A stretch of 64,000 nucleotides of DNA from Verrucomicrobiota bacterium (lineage in GTDB: Bacteria; Verrucomicrobiota; Lentisphaeria; JABSQK01; JAJFLO01), in the NCBI GenBank assembly GCA_021772615.1, contig JAJFLQ010000021.1, forward strand, positions 23,180 to 87,179. Direction: 5' to 3'. The translations under genes and the position numbers were made by a program. Below the pieces are notes generated by a model. The model had not been told where the DNA came from and searched no databases. It saw only the letters and a list, made by a program, of their open reading frames with translations. Shown piece by piece: positions 53,269 through 61,827 of this stretch. The first letter of the stretch is position 1. The number at the start of each line of letters is the position of its first letter.

Positions 53269-55107
53269 ATGTCGCAATCATACGCAGACTATACAAACTG
53301 GGACGTCATCGTGATTGGTGGCGGTCATGCAGGTTGCGAGGCGGCGCTGGCATCCGCTCGCGTCGGCGCGCGCACGATGATGATCACGATGAACCTGGAT
53401 CACATCGCGCAGATGTCCTGTAATCCCGCCGTCGGCGGGATCGCAAAAGGGCAGGTTGTGCGTGAGATCGATGCACTCGGCGGCGAGATGGGTAAAAACA
53501 CCGACGCTACAGCGATTCAGTTTCGCATGCTGAACCAATCGAAAGGGCCGGCGGTGTGGTCACCTCGGGCGCAATGCGACAAGCTGCTGTACCAGCGGCG
53601 GATGAAACAGGTGGTCGAGCGCCAGGACAATCTCATGCTCCACCAGGCGGAGGTTGTTCGTATCGAACACGATCGTACCGGTGTCACCGGTGTCACGACA
53701 AATTTTGATGAGACCTTCTCCGCCCGGTCCGTGGTTGTTTGCACGGGTACGTTCCTGCAGGGATTGCTTCACTTCGGCGCCAAGGTCATTCCCGGCGGGC
53801 GTGCCGGCGACCTCGCAGCCGAGGAGCTGTCGAGTTTCATCGTTGAAGATCTGAATCTTGAAATCGGCCGACTCAAGTCCGGCACGCCGCCGCGCGTCAA
53901 TGCGCGCAGCATTGATTTTTCGAATATGATCGAGCAGCCGACCGACTTCGATTCGCATTTCAGCCATTGGCCCGATGAGGTGCATCGCGAGAAGACGATC
54001 GCTCCCGAGGATCTCTGCCATCGGCCCTGTTATCTGATCAAGTCCACCCAGGAGACGCGCGACATCGTCCTGGAGAATATCGACAAGTCACCGATGTACA
54101 ACGGTCGGATCAAGGCCATTGGTACGCGCTATTGTCCGTCATTCGAAGACAAGGTCATGCGCTTCCCGCACCACGAAACGCACCAGATCTACCTCGAGCC
54201 CGAGGGCGTCTATACCGAAGAGTTTTATTTGAACGGCATCTCGACCAGTCTGCCGACGGATATTCAGTGGCAGATGGTTCGTTCGCTCCCGGGCCTGGAA
54301 AAAGCCGAGATATCGCGGTACGCCTACGCAGTGGAGTACGATGTCGTGATGCCGCACCAGTTGCACAACTCGCTCGCGCTCCAGAAATGGCCGAATCTCT
54401 TCCTGGCCGGTCAGATCAACGGCACGACAGGTTACGAAGAGGCCGCCGGGCAGGGGATCATCGCCGGCATCAACGCAGCGCGCCATGCTGGAAACGCGGG
54501 CGCGCCCGTTGTCCTCGGCCGCGATCAGGCGTACATCGGTGTATTGATCGACGACCTTGTCACCAAGGACATCGTCGAGCCGTATCGGCTCTTCACCAGC
54601 CGCGCGGAGTATCGCTTGCTCCTGCGTCAGGACAATGCCTGTCGCCGGCTTTCCGAGCTGGGGCACGACATCGGTATGCTGCCGTATCGACTGTATCAGC
54701 GGGTGCAGGAACTGGAACGACAGATTGACGACGCGCGTGTGTTTCTCAACGCTCACCGGCACGCGGGCGAGACGTTTTGGGATCTATTGCGCAAGAAGGC
54801 ATTGAACCTCTCTGACTACGACGAAACCAGAGACCTGCACGCCGATGCGCGGCGGCAGCTCGAAATAGAGGCACATTACGAAGGGTATATTCGCCAGGAG
54901 GTCGCGCAGGCATCGTCCTTAAAGCAGCTGGAACGCTGGAAGATACCAGGCGACTTCACGTACGACATGCCCGGCCTCCGCAACGAGGCGCGCACGAAGC
55001 TTGACAAGGTCAAACCGGACACGCTCGCTCAGGCTGCGCGTATCGATGGCGTCACGCCGTCCGAAATCGCGATCTTGCAGGTACACCTGAAGCGGCGCGC
55101 GAGCTGA
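53269..55107 (+). CDS. mnmG: tRNA uridine-5-carboxymethylaminomethyl modification enzyme MnmG
   Basis: MnmG with MnmE modifies the wobble uridine of several tRNAs, using FAD, NADH and a methylene-folate. The 612-residue protein has the FAD-binding DVIVIGGGHAGCEAALASAR, the family block SCNPAVGGIAKGQVVREID, and GTPPRVNARSIDF, plus PNLFLAGQINGTTGYEEAAG near residue 375. The C-terminal helical domain that binds MnmE (about 550-612) is present. It lies 5 bases after the DUF368 gene, so both share a transcript. No mnmE or rsmG is adjacent. Confidence 0.97.
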   Translation: MSQSYADYTNWDVIVIGGGHAGCEAALASARVGARTMMITMNLDHIAQMSCNPAVGGIAKGQVVREIDALGGEMGKNTDATAIQFRMLNQSKGPAVWSPRAQCDKLLYQRRMKQVVERQDNLMLHQAEVVRIEHDRTGVTGVTTNFDETFSARSVVVCTGTFLQGLLHFGAKVIPGGRAGDLAAEELSSFIVEDLNLEIGRLKSGTPPRVNARSIDFSNMIEQPTDFDSHFSHWPDEVHREKTIAPEDLCHRPCYLIKSTQETRDIVLENIDKSPMYNGRIKAIGTRYCPSFEDKVMRFPHHETHQIYLEPEGVYTEEFYLNGISTSLPTDIQWQMVRSLPGLEKAEISRYAYAVEYDVVMPHQLHNSLALQKWPNLFLAGQINGTTGYEEAAGQGIIAGINAARHAGNAGAPVVLGRDQAYIGVLIDDLVTKDIVEPYRLFTSRAEYRLLLRQDNACRRLSELGHDIGMLPYRLYQRVQELERQIDDARVFLNAHRHAGETFWDLLRKKALNLSDYDETRDLHADARRQLEIEAHYEGYIRQEVAQASSLKQLERWKIPGDFTYDMPGLRNEARTKLDKVKPDTLAQAARIDGVTPSEIAILQVHLKRRAS

Positions 55108-55261
55108 TGAAATAGCATCGCGGCACCGGTCGCGAAACATATTCAGCGTGTGGAGGTGTGTTTTGGCGGTTGATGTAGTGAGGCGATGTGGTATGGTCTC
55201 GTTTTTACGTCGATTTTAGCTCCATCATCTACTCGCCAGTGACGGTCGCCGCCCAGGAATC

Positions 55262-56941
55262 ATGAAGACGTTCATCTATCTCGTTTTTCGCGTTCGAAAT
55301 TTCAGCAACAATCATCGTACGCTGGTGGCGTTTTGCATCACATTCGCCGCCATGCTGGCAGCGGATATCGTGTTTGCGCGGATATACGAGGCCTTCAATG
55401 ACTCAGCGCAGTACAATGTGCAACCGGCGGATCTCATCTCCGCCGACATGGGCTTTGCGCCCGAGGTTTGGCTGTCGCTTCTCGGCCTGATTCTGGGGAC
55501 GCTGATCATTGTCATCTCGATTGCATCACAGAACACGCCGAAACTAATCGACCTGTATCTCGCCGACTGGATCAGCCTGCTCTATATCTGGCTGATCGTG
55601 CTGTCGTCGTCCCATGCCGTGTTTTTGTTGTTGTTCAATAACGTCCTCAACCGGCCCGCCAGCGTGGTCTTGAACAACTACTTTTTCCTTTCGATCTCCG
55701 TGTTGTCCGGCCTGCCGTATATTTTCTATATCCTGCGGTACATCAAGACCGATCAGGTGATTTACACTCTGTACCGCAAGAATATTCGGATCATACGGAA
55801 GCTCACGGGGTATACCAGTTCTATCTTTTTCTCGGTCGACAAGATTGTCGAGTATTATCAACTCAAACTGCTCGAATCATTGAACCAGTTGAACGACATC
55901 CTCGACTATGATTCGTTTCGGGAGCCGCGTGCCGATATCATTCGCCGCATCAGCATGTCGATGCAGACCTATATCTTGCGCAAGCCCAGGATAGATCCCC
56001 GGTTTTTCATGCTCACGCCGGCCACGCGTCAGGATATCTCCTTTCGTACGCTCACAACCGAGCAATTCCGCGAGATCAGTGAGGACCGCACGTTTTACGA
56101 AGAGAAAAGCCTGAGGTTGCTGGGGAATGCCTACATCAAGTTGATGGAACAGTGCGAATTCGAACTCGCCTCTCTCTGCGCGGCGGAGGTAGCCGAGATA
56201 GGCGAGGCTGCTGTCGCCACCAACGACGAGGACCTTCTCGATACGCTGCTGGTAAAATTCAACACATTTCTGCGCTTCGCCATCAAGCACGCTATCAACA
56301 ACAACGAAGCACGGCATTTGTTCAACCTGGCCTTCCACTATGCGCGTTTTCTTCAGCACTTGCTCAAACATGGCCAGCACGAACGGCTGCAGCGAAGTTT
56401 TTACTACTGGCGGCGGTACAGCAACGAGATCTTTAATCACAGTGTGAAGAATCAGGCACTTTATTTCATTGTCGGCGTGTTTGCGTCGGAGCTGAGAAAC
56501 CTCCTCATCCTGGCGCATCAAGGAGGGTGGAAGCACGACCAGATGCTTGAGTTGCTCGACCAGTTTCTCGAGCTTGACAAGCCCCCGGAAGTTGCAAAGG
56601 TTGGTGTAGACAAGGAACAGATCATGAAATCCGGCGTGCGGATTGTTCAGATAAGTCTTGCGCTGTACTACCTTGAGCACAACGAGCACGACTTTGTCGC
56701 GCGGATTATCGACGACATCCTGGACGACCTGAACTTTCTTGACGAAACAACATTTCGCGCGTTGATCAATGTGTTTGTGACGTTATTGAAAAACAGCCAG
56801 CCTGGATTTTGGGAAGATACCGACCGGGGTAACATCAATATCTTTTACACGCCGCACAAGAAGCAAATATCTACGTTTACGTCACTACTCGACGCCAGTA
56901 TCAAGTCGCACACGAACAGTGACCAACCAGATAAAGTGTGA
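55262..56941 (+). CDS. Multi-pass membrane protein with large C-terminal helical domain, unknown function
   Basis: I do not recognise this 559-residue family. Four hydrophobic segments lie in the first 180 residues (LVAFCITFAAMLAADIVFA, VWLSLLGLILGTLIIVISIA, DWISLLYIWLIVLSSSHAVF, YFFLSISVLSGLPYIFYILR). The remaining 380 residues are soluble, helical and charged. The membrane part recalls DUF2254-like proteins, but I would not name it. The 154 bases upstream contain no clear ribosome site. No operon partner is evident; the acyl-AMP ligase lies 237 bases downstream on the same strand. Confidence 0.7.
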   Translation: MKTFIYLVFRVRNFSNNHRTLVAFCITFAAMLAADIVFARIYEAFNDSAQYNVQPADLISADMGFAPEVWLSLLGLILGTLIIVISIASQNTPKLIDLYLADWISLLYIWLIVLSSSHAVFLLLFNNVLNRPASVVLNNYFFLSISVLSGLPYIFYILRYIKTDQVIYTLYRKNIRIIRKLTGYTSSIFFSVDKIVEYYQLKLLESLNQLNDILDYDSFREPRADIIRRISMSMQTYILRKPRIDPRFFMLTPATRQDISFRTLTTEQFREISEDRTFYEEKSLRLLGNAYIKLMEQCEFELASLCAAEVAEIGEAAVATNDEDLLDTLLVKFNTFLRFAIKHAINNNEARHLFNLAFHYARFLQHLLKHGQHERLQRSFYYWRRYSNEIFNHSVKNQALYFIVGVFASELRNLLILAHQGGWKHDQMLELLDQFLELDKPPEVAKVGVDKEQIMKSGVRIVQISLALYYLEHNEHDFVARIIDDILDDLNFLDETTFRALINVFVTLLKNSQPGFWEDTDRGNINIFYTPHKKQISTFTSLLDASIKSHTNSDQPDKV

Positions 56942-56959
56942 GGCGCACCTCGGCGGACG

Positions 56960-57118
56960 ATCAAGAAATTCCAAATCGCAAGCATCAATTAACAAACAAA
57001 CCACAATCTCGAATTGCCGAATTTGCCAATTCTAAACGCTGTTTGTATCAACGCACGTAAGGTTGGGAATTTGGGCTGATTTTATTTTCGGATTCGGTTC
57101 TTGCGAATTGGAGTTTTC
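56960..57118. repeat. AT-rich imperfect inverted-repeat region
   Basis: GAAATTCCAAATCGCAAGC near the left is mirrored, with mismatches, by CTTGCGAATTGGAGTTTTC near 57098-57116. Between them are AAC-rich and GGGAATTTGGG segments that also partly mirror each other. It is clearly different in base use from its neighbours. No coding sequence is supported. Confidence 0.5.
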
Positions 57119-57178
57119 CTCGATCCGTCCTCCTAAAACGGCGTCTGGCAATTGAAGGTGACGCATCACCTCGCGATC

Positions 57179-58900
57179 ATGACTATCGATCCGACCACAC
57201 TTCCGACACTGGCGGGTCTGCTCGATGCCCGCGCAGAGCTTCTGCCGGATCGCGACTCGTTTGTGTTCCTCGCGGATGGCGATAATGCAGAGCACGGTAT
57301 GTCGTATGCACGGCTTCGTACGGAAGCATTGCGTATCGCCGGCGCCCTGAAGCAGTTCGACATCGTCAATGAGCGGGTACTCCTCCTGCTTCCTGGTGAT
57401 CTGAATTTTCTGCCTGCTTTTTTCGCCTGTATATACGCGGGCGCCATCGCTGTCCCGCTGTATCCTCCCGGACGAGCCCAGCGCAATGCCGCAATCGAAA
57501 ACGTCGTCGCTGATTGTGAGCCGGCGGTGATCCTGACGACTCGCGACATCATGGCAACGACCATGCCTCGCCCGGGGCAGGATTCGCCGCTGGCCCGCCC
57601 GAAGTGGCTAACCGTCGCGGACGCACTTTCTGCCGATGTGACCGAAGCGACGGCGTGTCCGGCTGGCGCTGATTCGATCGCCTTTCTTCAATATACGTCG
57701 GGTTCCACGGGCAGCCCGCGGGGCGTGATGGTGCGGCACCGCAATATCATGGCGAATCAGCGCATGATCCGGCACGGGTTCGCGAACGACCACAATACAA
57801 TCGGCGGTGGTTGGCTTCCTTTGTTCCACGACATGGGATTGATCGGGAATGTACTGCAGTCGTTGTATATCGGGTGTCCATTGATCTTTATGGCGCCGGC
57901 CTCATTCTTGAGACGGCCGATGCGATGGTTGCGAATGATCGCCAACTATCGGATCACGACCAGTGGCGCGCCGAATTTTGCGTATGATCTCTGCGCGCGG
58001 AAAGCGACCGACGATGACGTGGCATCGCTCGATTTAGGCTCGTGGAAGGTTGCGTATTGTGGTGCTGAACCGATCCACTATCATTCGCTCCGCCGGTTCT
58101 TCGAGCGCTTTCGCGATGCCGGCTTTCGCTGGGAATCGTTGCTCCCCTGCTACGGCTTGGCGGAGGCGACGTTGTTCGTCAGCGGCGGCCCGGTCACCCT
58201 GCCGTCCCGCGACGGTGCCGATGATGCGCTACAGATAGCAAGCGGCGCCGTGGCTCCGGGCTTGTCCGTCGATATTCTTGATATCGACAGCGGGCAACAT
58301 GTTGCGGACGGTGAGGTCGGCGAGATTTGCGTCGCAGGTCCAAGTGTCTGCGACGGGTACTGGGGCAGTAACGCCGACAATTCTGCGTTCGATTCCAATT
58401 CGGGCAGCCACGGTGTCGCGAGCCTCAGAACCGGCGACCTTGGATTCTTGTCCGGCGGCCGGCTGTTTGTTACAGGACGACTCAAAGATATGATGGTCGT
58501 AAACGGCCGCAACATCTTTCCGGAAGATGTGGAGATGCTGATCTGTCACCGGCACGTCGACTTCGTAACCAGCGGTTCAGCGGTATTCTCCGTGACCTCC
58601 AATCAATCTGAGAGGCTAGTGGTCATTCAGGAGCTGCAGCATCGAAGCAGCGGTCCGTATGACGATGCGGCGCGCCTGATTCGCAGGGAGATCTTACGCC
58701 GATTCGACCTTCAGGTCTACGACATTGTGCTTGTTCGGCAATGGAGCCTGCCTCGAACGACCAGCGGGAAGATTCAACGGTACAAGTGCAAGCAGGCGTA
58801 TCACGAAAACGCATTCAAGATCATTCATCGTGATACACTTCTCAGCGCATTCACAGATCTCGACAATAGCGGGATGCGCCGGCGAAAACCTCGGTCCTGA
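57179..58900 (+). CDS. Fatty acyl-AMP ligase (FAAL), stand-alone
   Basis: FAALs activate fatty acids as acyl-adenylates and pass them to acyl carrier domains for lipopeptide or polyketide synthesis. The 573-residue adenylate-forming enzyme has FLQYTSGSTGSPRGVMV (P-loop), LPCYGLAEATLFVSGG, TGDLGFLSGGRLFVTGRLKD and the C-terminal Lys in PRTTSGKIQRYKCKQAY. VPLYPPGRAQRN near residue 110 is typical of FAAL rather than acyl-CoA ligase. No acyl carrier protein, PKS or NRPS gene is adjacent, so its acceptor is unknown. The ATG at 57179 is chosen over a TTG at 57152. Confidence 0.88.
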   Translation: MTIDPTTLPTLAGLLDARAELLPDRDSFVFLADGDNAEHGMSYARLRTEALRIAGALKQFDIVNERVLLLLPGDLNFLPAFFACIYAGAIAVPLYPPGRAQRNAAIENVVADCEPAVILTTRDIMATTMPRPGQDSPLARPKWLTVADALSADVTEATACPAGADSIAFLQYTSGSTGSPRGVMVRHRNIMANQRMIRHGFANDHNTIGGGWLPLFHDMGLIGNVLQSLYIGCPLIFMAPASFLRRPMRWLRMIANYRITTSGAPNFAYDLCARKATDDDVASLDLGSWKVAYCGAEPIHYHSLRRFFERFRDAGFRWESLLPCYGLAEATLFVSGGPVTLPSRDGADDALQIASGAVAPGLSVDILDIDSGQHVADGEVGEICVAGPSVCDGYWGSNADNSAFDSNSGSHGVASLRTGDLGFLSGGRLFVTGRLKDMMVVNGRNIFPEDVEMLICHRHVDFVTSGSAVFSVTSNQSERLVVIQELQHRSSGPYDDAARLIRREILRRFDLQVYDIVLVRQWSLPRTTSGKIQRYKCKQAYHENAFKIIHRDTLLSAFTDLDNSGMRRRKPRS

Positions 58901-59140
58901 TTGGCATGTAGCCCGGGCATTTAATCGTTCGTCTATGAGAGACGGAATGAGCCTTTGCCACAACACCGATCGCTCGTGGTCGTTCATTCATGTTGTACAT
59001 GACACAGGCTCGACGTCAAAAGCAGATACAGGTGCAAAATGAATGTCCTTGCCTTGTGCGGTATCGAAATGCATCTTAACCCGGTAAGCAATTCCATGGT
59101 CGGACAATAACTGACAGGCAATTATTCAAGGTGAAGAATT

Positions 59141-60433
59141 ATGGCAAAAATTGAGGGTGTCCGGATCAAGAATTACCGCGTGTTGCGAGATGTGACTATC
59201 GGTAAGCTATGGAATGCACAACAAGCGGAACCGCTGACGCCGATGACCGCCGTTATCGGTAAGAACGGGGTCGGTAAGAGTACGTTATTCGACGCGTTCG
59301 GCTTTCTTGCGGACTGTTTGAAATTGGGTGTGGAGGAGGCCTGCGACAGCAAGGGGCGAGGCGGCTTTGACCGGATTCGATCTCAGGGGAAAAAAGAACC
59401 GATTGAATTCCAAATCTACTACAAACAGGAGCGAACGACACGGCCGATTACATATGAATTGGCTATCGACGCTGACAATACCGGCCGACCCTACGTCAAA
59501 GTCGAACGGCTAAGGCAGCGCCGCAAGGGGCAGAAGCATGGTTGGCCATTTTCGTTTCTCATGTTGAATGATGGCAAAGGCATTGTATGGAAGGGGCAGG
59601 AGCAGGGACGACAGGTTGATGAAGGTCAGACGAGTTTTGACCTGTTTAAATTGATCGCGGAGCTTGAGACAGAGACCCAGGCCGAAGAAAGTAAAGAAAC
59701 AGAAATCATTGAACTCCAGGATAAGCGAAAGTTAGGTATTGCGACACTTGGCGCCCTCAAGCAACATCCTCGCATTGCCGCCTTTCGAGAATTTATTGAA
59801 GGATGGTACTTAAGCTATTTCACCCCTGATGCCGCTCGCAGTTTACCGCTGGCCGGTCCACAGCGACACCTGAACATTCACGGAGACAATCTCGGGAATG
59901 TCGTTCAATTCATGGAACGCGAGTATTCGAAACGTTTCCAAAACATCCTCAAGCTGATTGCGGAGAAAATTCCCGGCATTGACAGAATCGACACGGAGCT
60001 GAGTCCGGACAAACGACTGCTCCTCCGCTTTAACGACCGGGGATTCAACGATCCGTTCTATGCCCAGCAGATGTCGGATGGCACACTGAAAGTTTTCGCA
60101 TATTTGCTCTTGCTGGAAGATCCGGCGCCTCCCCCGTTCATTTGTATTGAAGAGCCCGAGAACGGTCTCTATCACAAGCTTCTTGAAACGCTGGCTACCG
60201 AATTTCGCGACCACGCGACTGGAAAAAGGAATGCGCCGCAATTATTCATCACTACGCATCAGCCGTACTTCGTCGACGCACTATCGCCGGACGAGACCTG
60301 GATTCTTGAAAAATCTCCTTACGGTTTTTCGGCGATTCGACGGGCCAGTGACGATGCTGTCGTAAAGGCCATGGTCGAAGAAGGATTACCGCTTGGCGGA
60401 CTCTGGTACAGTGATTATCTGGACGGGAGGTAG
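59141..60433 (+). CDS. AAA ATPase of the OLD/ABC-like class, paired with TOPRIM protein
   Basis: A 430-residue SMC/ABC-type ATPase. It opens VRIKNYRVLRDVTIG, with Walker A GKNGVGKST (from about Gly40), an insertion of about 150 charged residues, a signature-like MSDGTLKVFAYLLLL, Walker B FICIEEPENGLYHKLLE (about 332) and the switch His in FITTHQPYFVDAL. Such ATPases paired with a TOPRIM protein form anti-phage systems related to OLD, Gabija and PARIS. AAGGTGA lies 6-7 bases before the ATG. The next gene begins 3 bases after its stop. Role in defence is inferred from this pairing. Confidence 0.85.
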   Translation: MAKIEGVRIKNYRVLRDVTIGKLWNAQQAEPLTPMTAVIGKNGVGKSTLFDAFGFLADCLKLGVEEACDSKGRGGFDRIRSQGKKEPIEFQIYYKQERTTRPITYELAIDADNTGRPYVKVERLRQRRKGQKHGWPFSFLMLNDGKGIVWKGQEQGRQVDEGQTSFDLFKLIAELETETQAEESKETEIIELQDKRKLGIATLGALKQHPRIAAFREFIEGWYLSYFTPDAARSLPLAGPQRHLNIHGDNLGNVVQFMEREYSKRFQNILKLIAEKIPGIDRIDTELSPDKRLLLRFNDRGFNDPFYAQQMSDGTLKVFAYLLLLEDPAPPPFICIEEPENGLYHKLLETLATEFRDHATGKRNAPQLFITTHQPYFVDALSPDETWILEKSPYGFSAIRRASDDAVVKAMVEEGLPLGGLWYSDYLDGR

Positions 60434-60436
60434 GCG

Positions 60437-61096
60437 ATGCATTTTGAGGTACTTGTGGAAGATGCGTCGGGAAAAATAGCACTAACAGCCATTCTGGAGA
60501 AGATACTTGGTCCCAGCGGTCAACAGCATTCCTACAGAATATTTGCTTACAAGGGCATCGGTAGCATTCCCAGAAACCTCAGGGGTACGACTGATCCGCA
60601 AAAAAGGATTCTACTCGATCGCTTGCCGAGTTTGCTTCGTGGATACGGAAAAAGTCTGAATTCCTGTTCTGCTGCCGTGGTCGTTGTTGTCGACCTTGAC
60701 GATAGAGATTGCCTGGTATTCAAGAAAGAGCTGCTGGCAATACTCAATCAATGCAACCCCAGACCTCGGACATTGTTTCGAATTGCTATTGAAGAGGTCG
60801 AGGCGTGGCTTTTGGGAGATCATGCCGCAGTTGAGGAAGCTTATCCGAAAGCGAACCGTCAGACGCTTGAATCATACGTGCAGGATAGCATTTGCGGTAC
60901 CTGGGAAAAGCTGGCCGATGCCGTCTATCCGGGCGGATCGCGAAAGCTGAAGAAACACGGGTGGCCAGATACGGGAAGCGCCAAATGCGAATGGGCTAAA
61001 TCGATCGGGCCGCACATGGATCCGAGACAGAATCAATCAAAAAGTTTTCACGTATTCCGCGACGGCGTCAGGAAACTGGCGGGGGTCTCAGCCTGA
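60437..61096 (+). CDS. TOPRIM-like (DUF4276-type) protein, partner of AAA ATPase
   Basis: A 219-residue protein with a TOPRIM-like fold: VLVEDASGK at the start with Glu8, VVVVVDLDDRDCLVF with Asp86, Asp88 and Asp89, and IAIEEVEAWLLGDH, which recalls the DUF4276 family. In OLD-type systems the TOPRIM part is the nuclease. GGGAGG overlapping the ATPase stop is the ribosome site, 7 bases before the ATG. Its 3' end overlaps a remnant of a duplicated gene on the other strand, which suggests a join in the DNA there. Subfamily less certain than fold. Confidence 0.78.
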   Translation: MHFEVLVEDASGKIALTAILEKILGPSGQQHSYRIFAYKGIGSIPRNLRGTTDPQKRILLDRLPSLLRGYGKSLNSCSAAVVVVVDLDDRDCLVFKKELLAILNQCNPRPRTLFRIAIEEVEAWLLGDHAAVEEAYPKANRQTLESYVQDSICGTWEKLADAVYPGGSRKLKKHGWPDTGSAKCEWAKSIGPHMDPRQNQSKSFHVFRDGVRKLAGVSA

Positions 61097-61178
61097 TCTG
61101 AATCAAATTTTCTTTGGTCTTGTTATATGCCGCTTTTAATTTATTAACGAATTTCGGGACGTCGTTATTTGCCCGCAT
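61068..61178 (-). pseudogene. Duplicated fragment of the small gene at 63428-63613
   Basis: On the minus strand this encodes MRANNDVPKFVNKLKAAY and then NKTKEN, nearly the same as the C-terminal part of the 61-residue protein at 63428. The 71 bases at 61108-61178 match 63447-63517 with about five differences. Beyond the match the upstream part is different, and a one-base shift puts the original stop out of frame. It is therefore a broken partial copy; it also overlaps the 3' end of the TOPRIM gene. Confidence 0.75.
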
Positions 61179-61216
61179 GTTGATGTATCTGGTGAACCGG
61201 CGATATCTTGCGTTTT

Positions 61217-61304
61217 CGTTGGAGTTCACCGCTTTAGCTGTGGTCTGTTTCTACGCAACGGCGGGGCGCGGAAAATGCCACAGCTAAAGCGGTGAACTCT
61301 AACG
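61217..61304. repeat. Long inverted repeat (26-27 base arms)
   Basis: AGTTCACCGCTTTAGCTGTGG (61223-61243) is exactly inverted at 61278-61298. With one wobble position the arms extend to 61217 and 61304. The loop is 34 bases and GC-rich. A related partial sequence occurs at about 45317-45335. It lies just beyond the gene remnant and before the DUF3037 gene, so it may mark a mobile or rearranged junction. Confidence 0.8.
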
Positions 61305-61366
61305 CATGACGACACTGTCGCCGTCGGTCTCATTCTGGGCAACACGATTACGGTTCCCGGAACCAC

Positions 61367-61750
61367 TTAGCGCGGCCCTTCCGGGGGCACGCGACTGCCC
61401 CTTCCACAGGTAAGCTTAAAACCCGGTCCTTGGGCCCGGGTATTGATAGAGTGATAAAATGCGTCCGGTGTCGTTATTCTCTCAGATTCGGCCTGCACGC
61501 GTTCTGCAAAGGTCGCTTTCAGGATAGCTAACCGTTCAAGATCAAGTTTTACATCCGGACCGAAAAACCGCCGAACGCGACTGTTTCCGTTGTCAACCGA
61601 TGCGCTTAAGAAGTTTCTTGTCGGGCAGAAAAGGACGATACCGATGTTCGCGCCCTCGACACGCTCCAAATCCGGAACATACTGCAATATTGAATAATAC
61701 CCCTTTGCCGGGGCCATGTTGATGTCAGACATTATTGCCTGGGATTTCAT
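61367..61750 (-). CDS. DUF3037-family protein
   Basis: The 127-residue product has YYSILQYVPDLERVEGANIG followed by IVLFCPTRNFL, the conserved core of DUF3037, and a helical second half. The last 15 residues (CGRGSRVPPEGPR) are unlike the family, where a Thr-x-Pro-Arg-Pro-like segment is usual, so the 3' end may be altered. Function of the family is unknown; it often sits beside HipA-like kinases, but none is here. ATG 61750 lacks a ribosome site; ATG 61732 has AGG at a suitable distance and may be the real start. Confidence 0.65.
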   Translation of the reverse strand: MKSQAIMSDINMAPAKGYYSILQYVPDLERVEGANIGIVLFCPTRNFLSASVDNGNSRVRRFFGPDVKLDLERLAILKATFAERVQAESERITTPDAFYHSINTRAQGPGFKLTCGRGSRVPPEGPR

Positions 61751-61827
61751 CTTGAATTGTAGAATTGCCGCTCGGGATCACTTTCGGTCGGATCGACGTT
61801 TCACGGCTATAACGCCGGGAATTAAAT

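Noticed and set aside
58936..59043. Small open frame of about 35 codons before the AAA gene
   Set aside because: No ribosome site, no recognisable motif and no similar copy elsewhere in the window.
59141..61096. Naming the ATPase/TOPRIM pair as PARIS or Gabija
   Set aside because: PARIS uses a DUF4435 partner and Gabija GajA fuses the TOPRIM to the ATPase; here the TOPRIM protein is separate and DUF4276-like.
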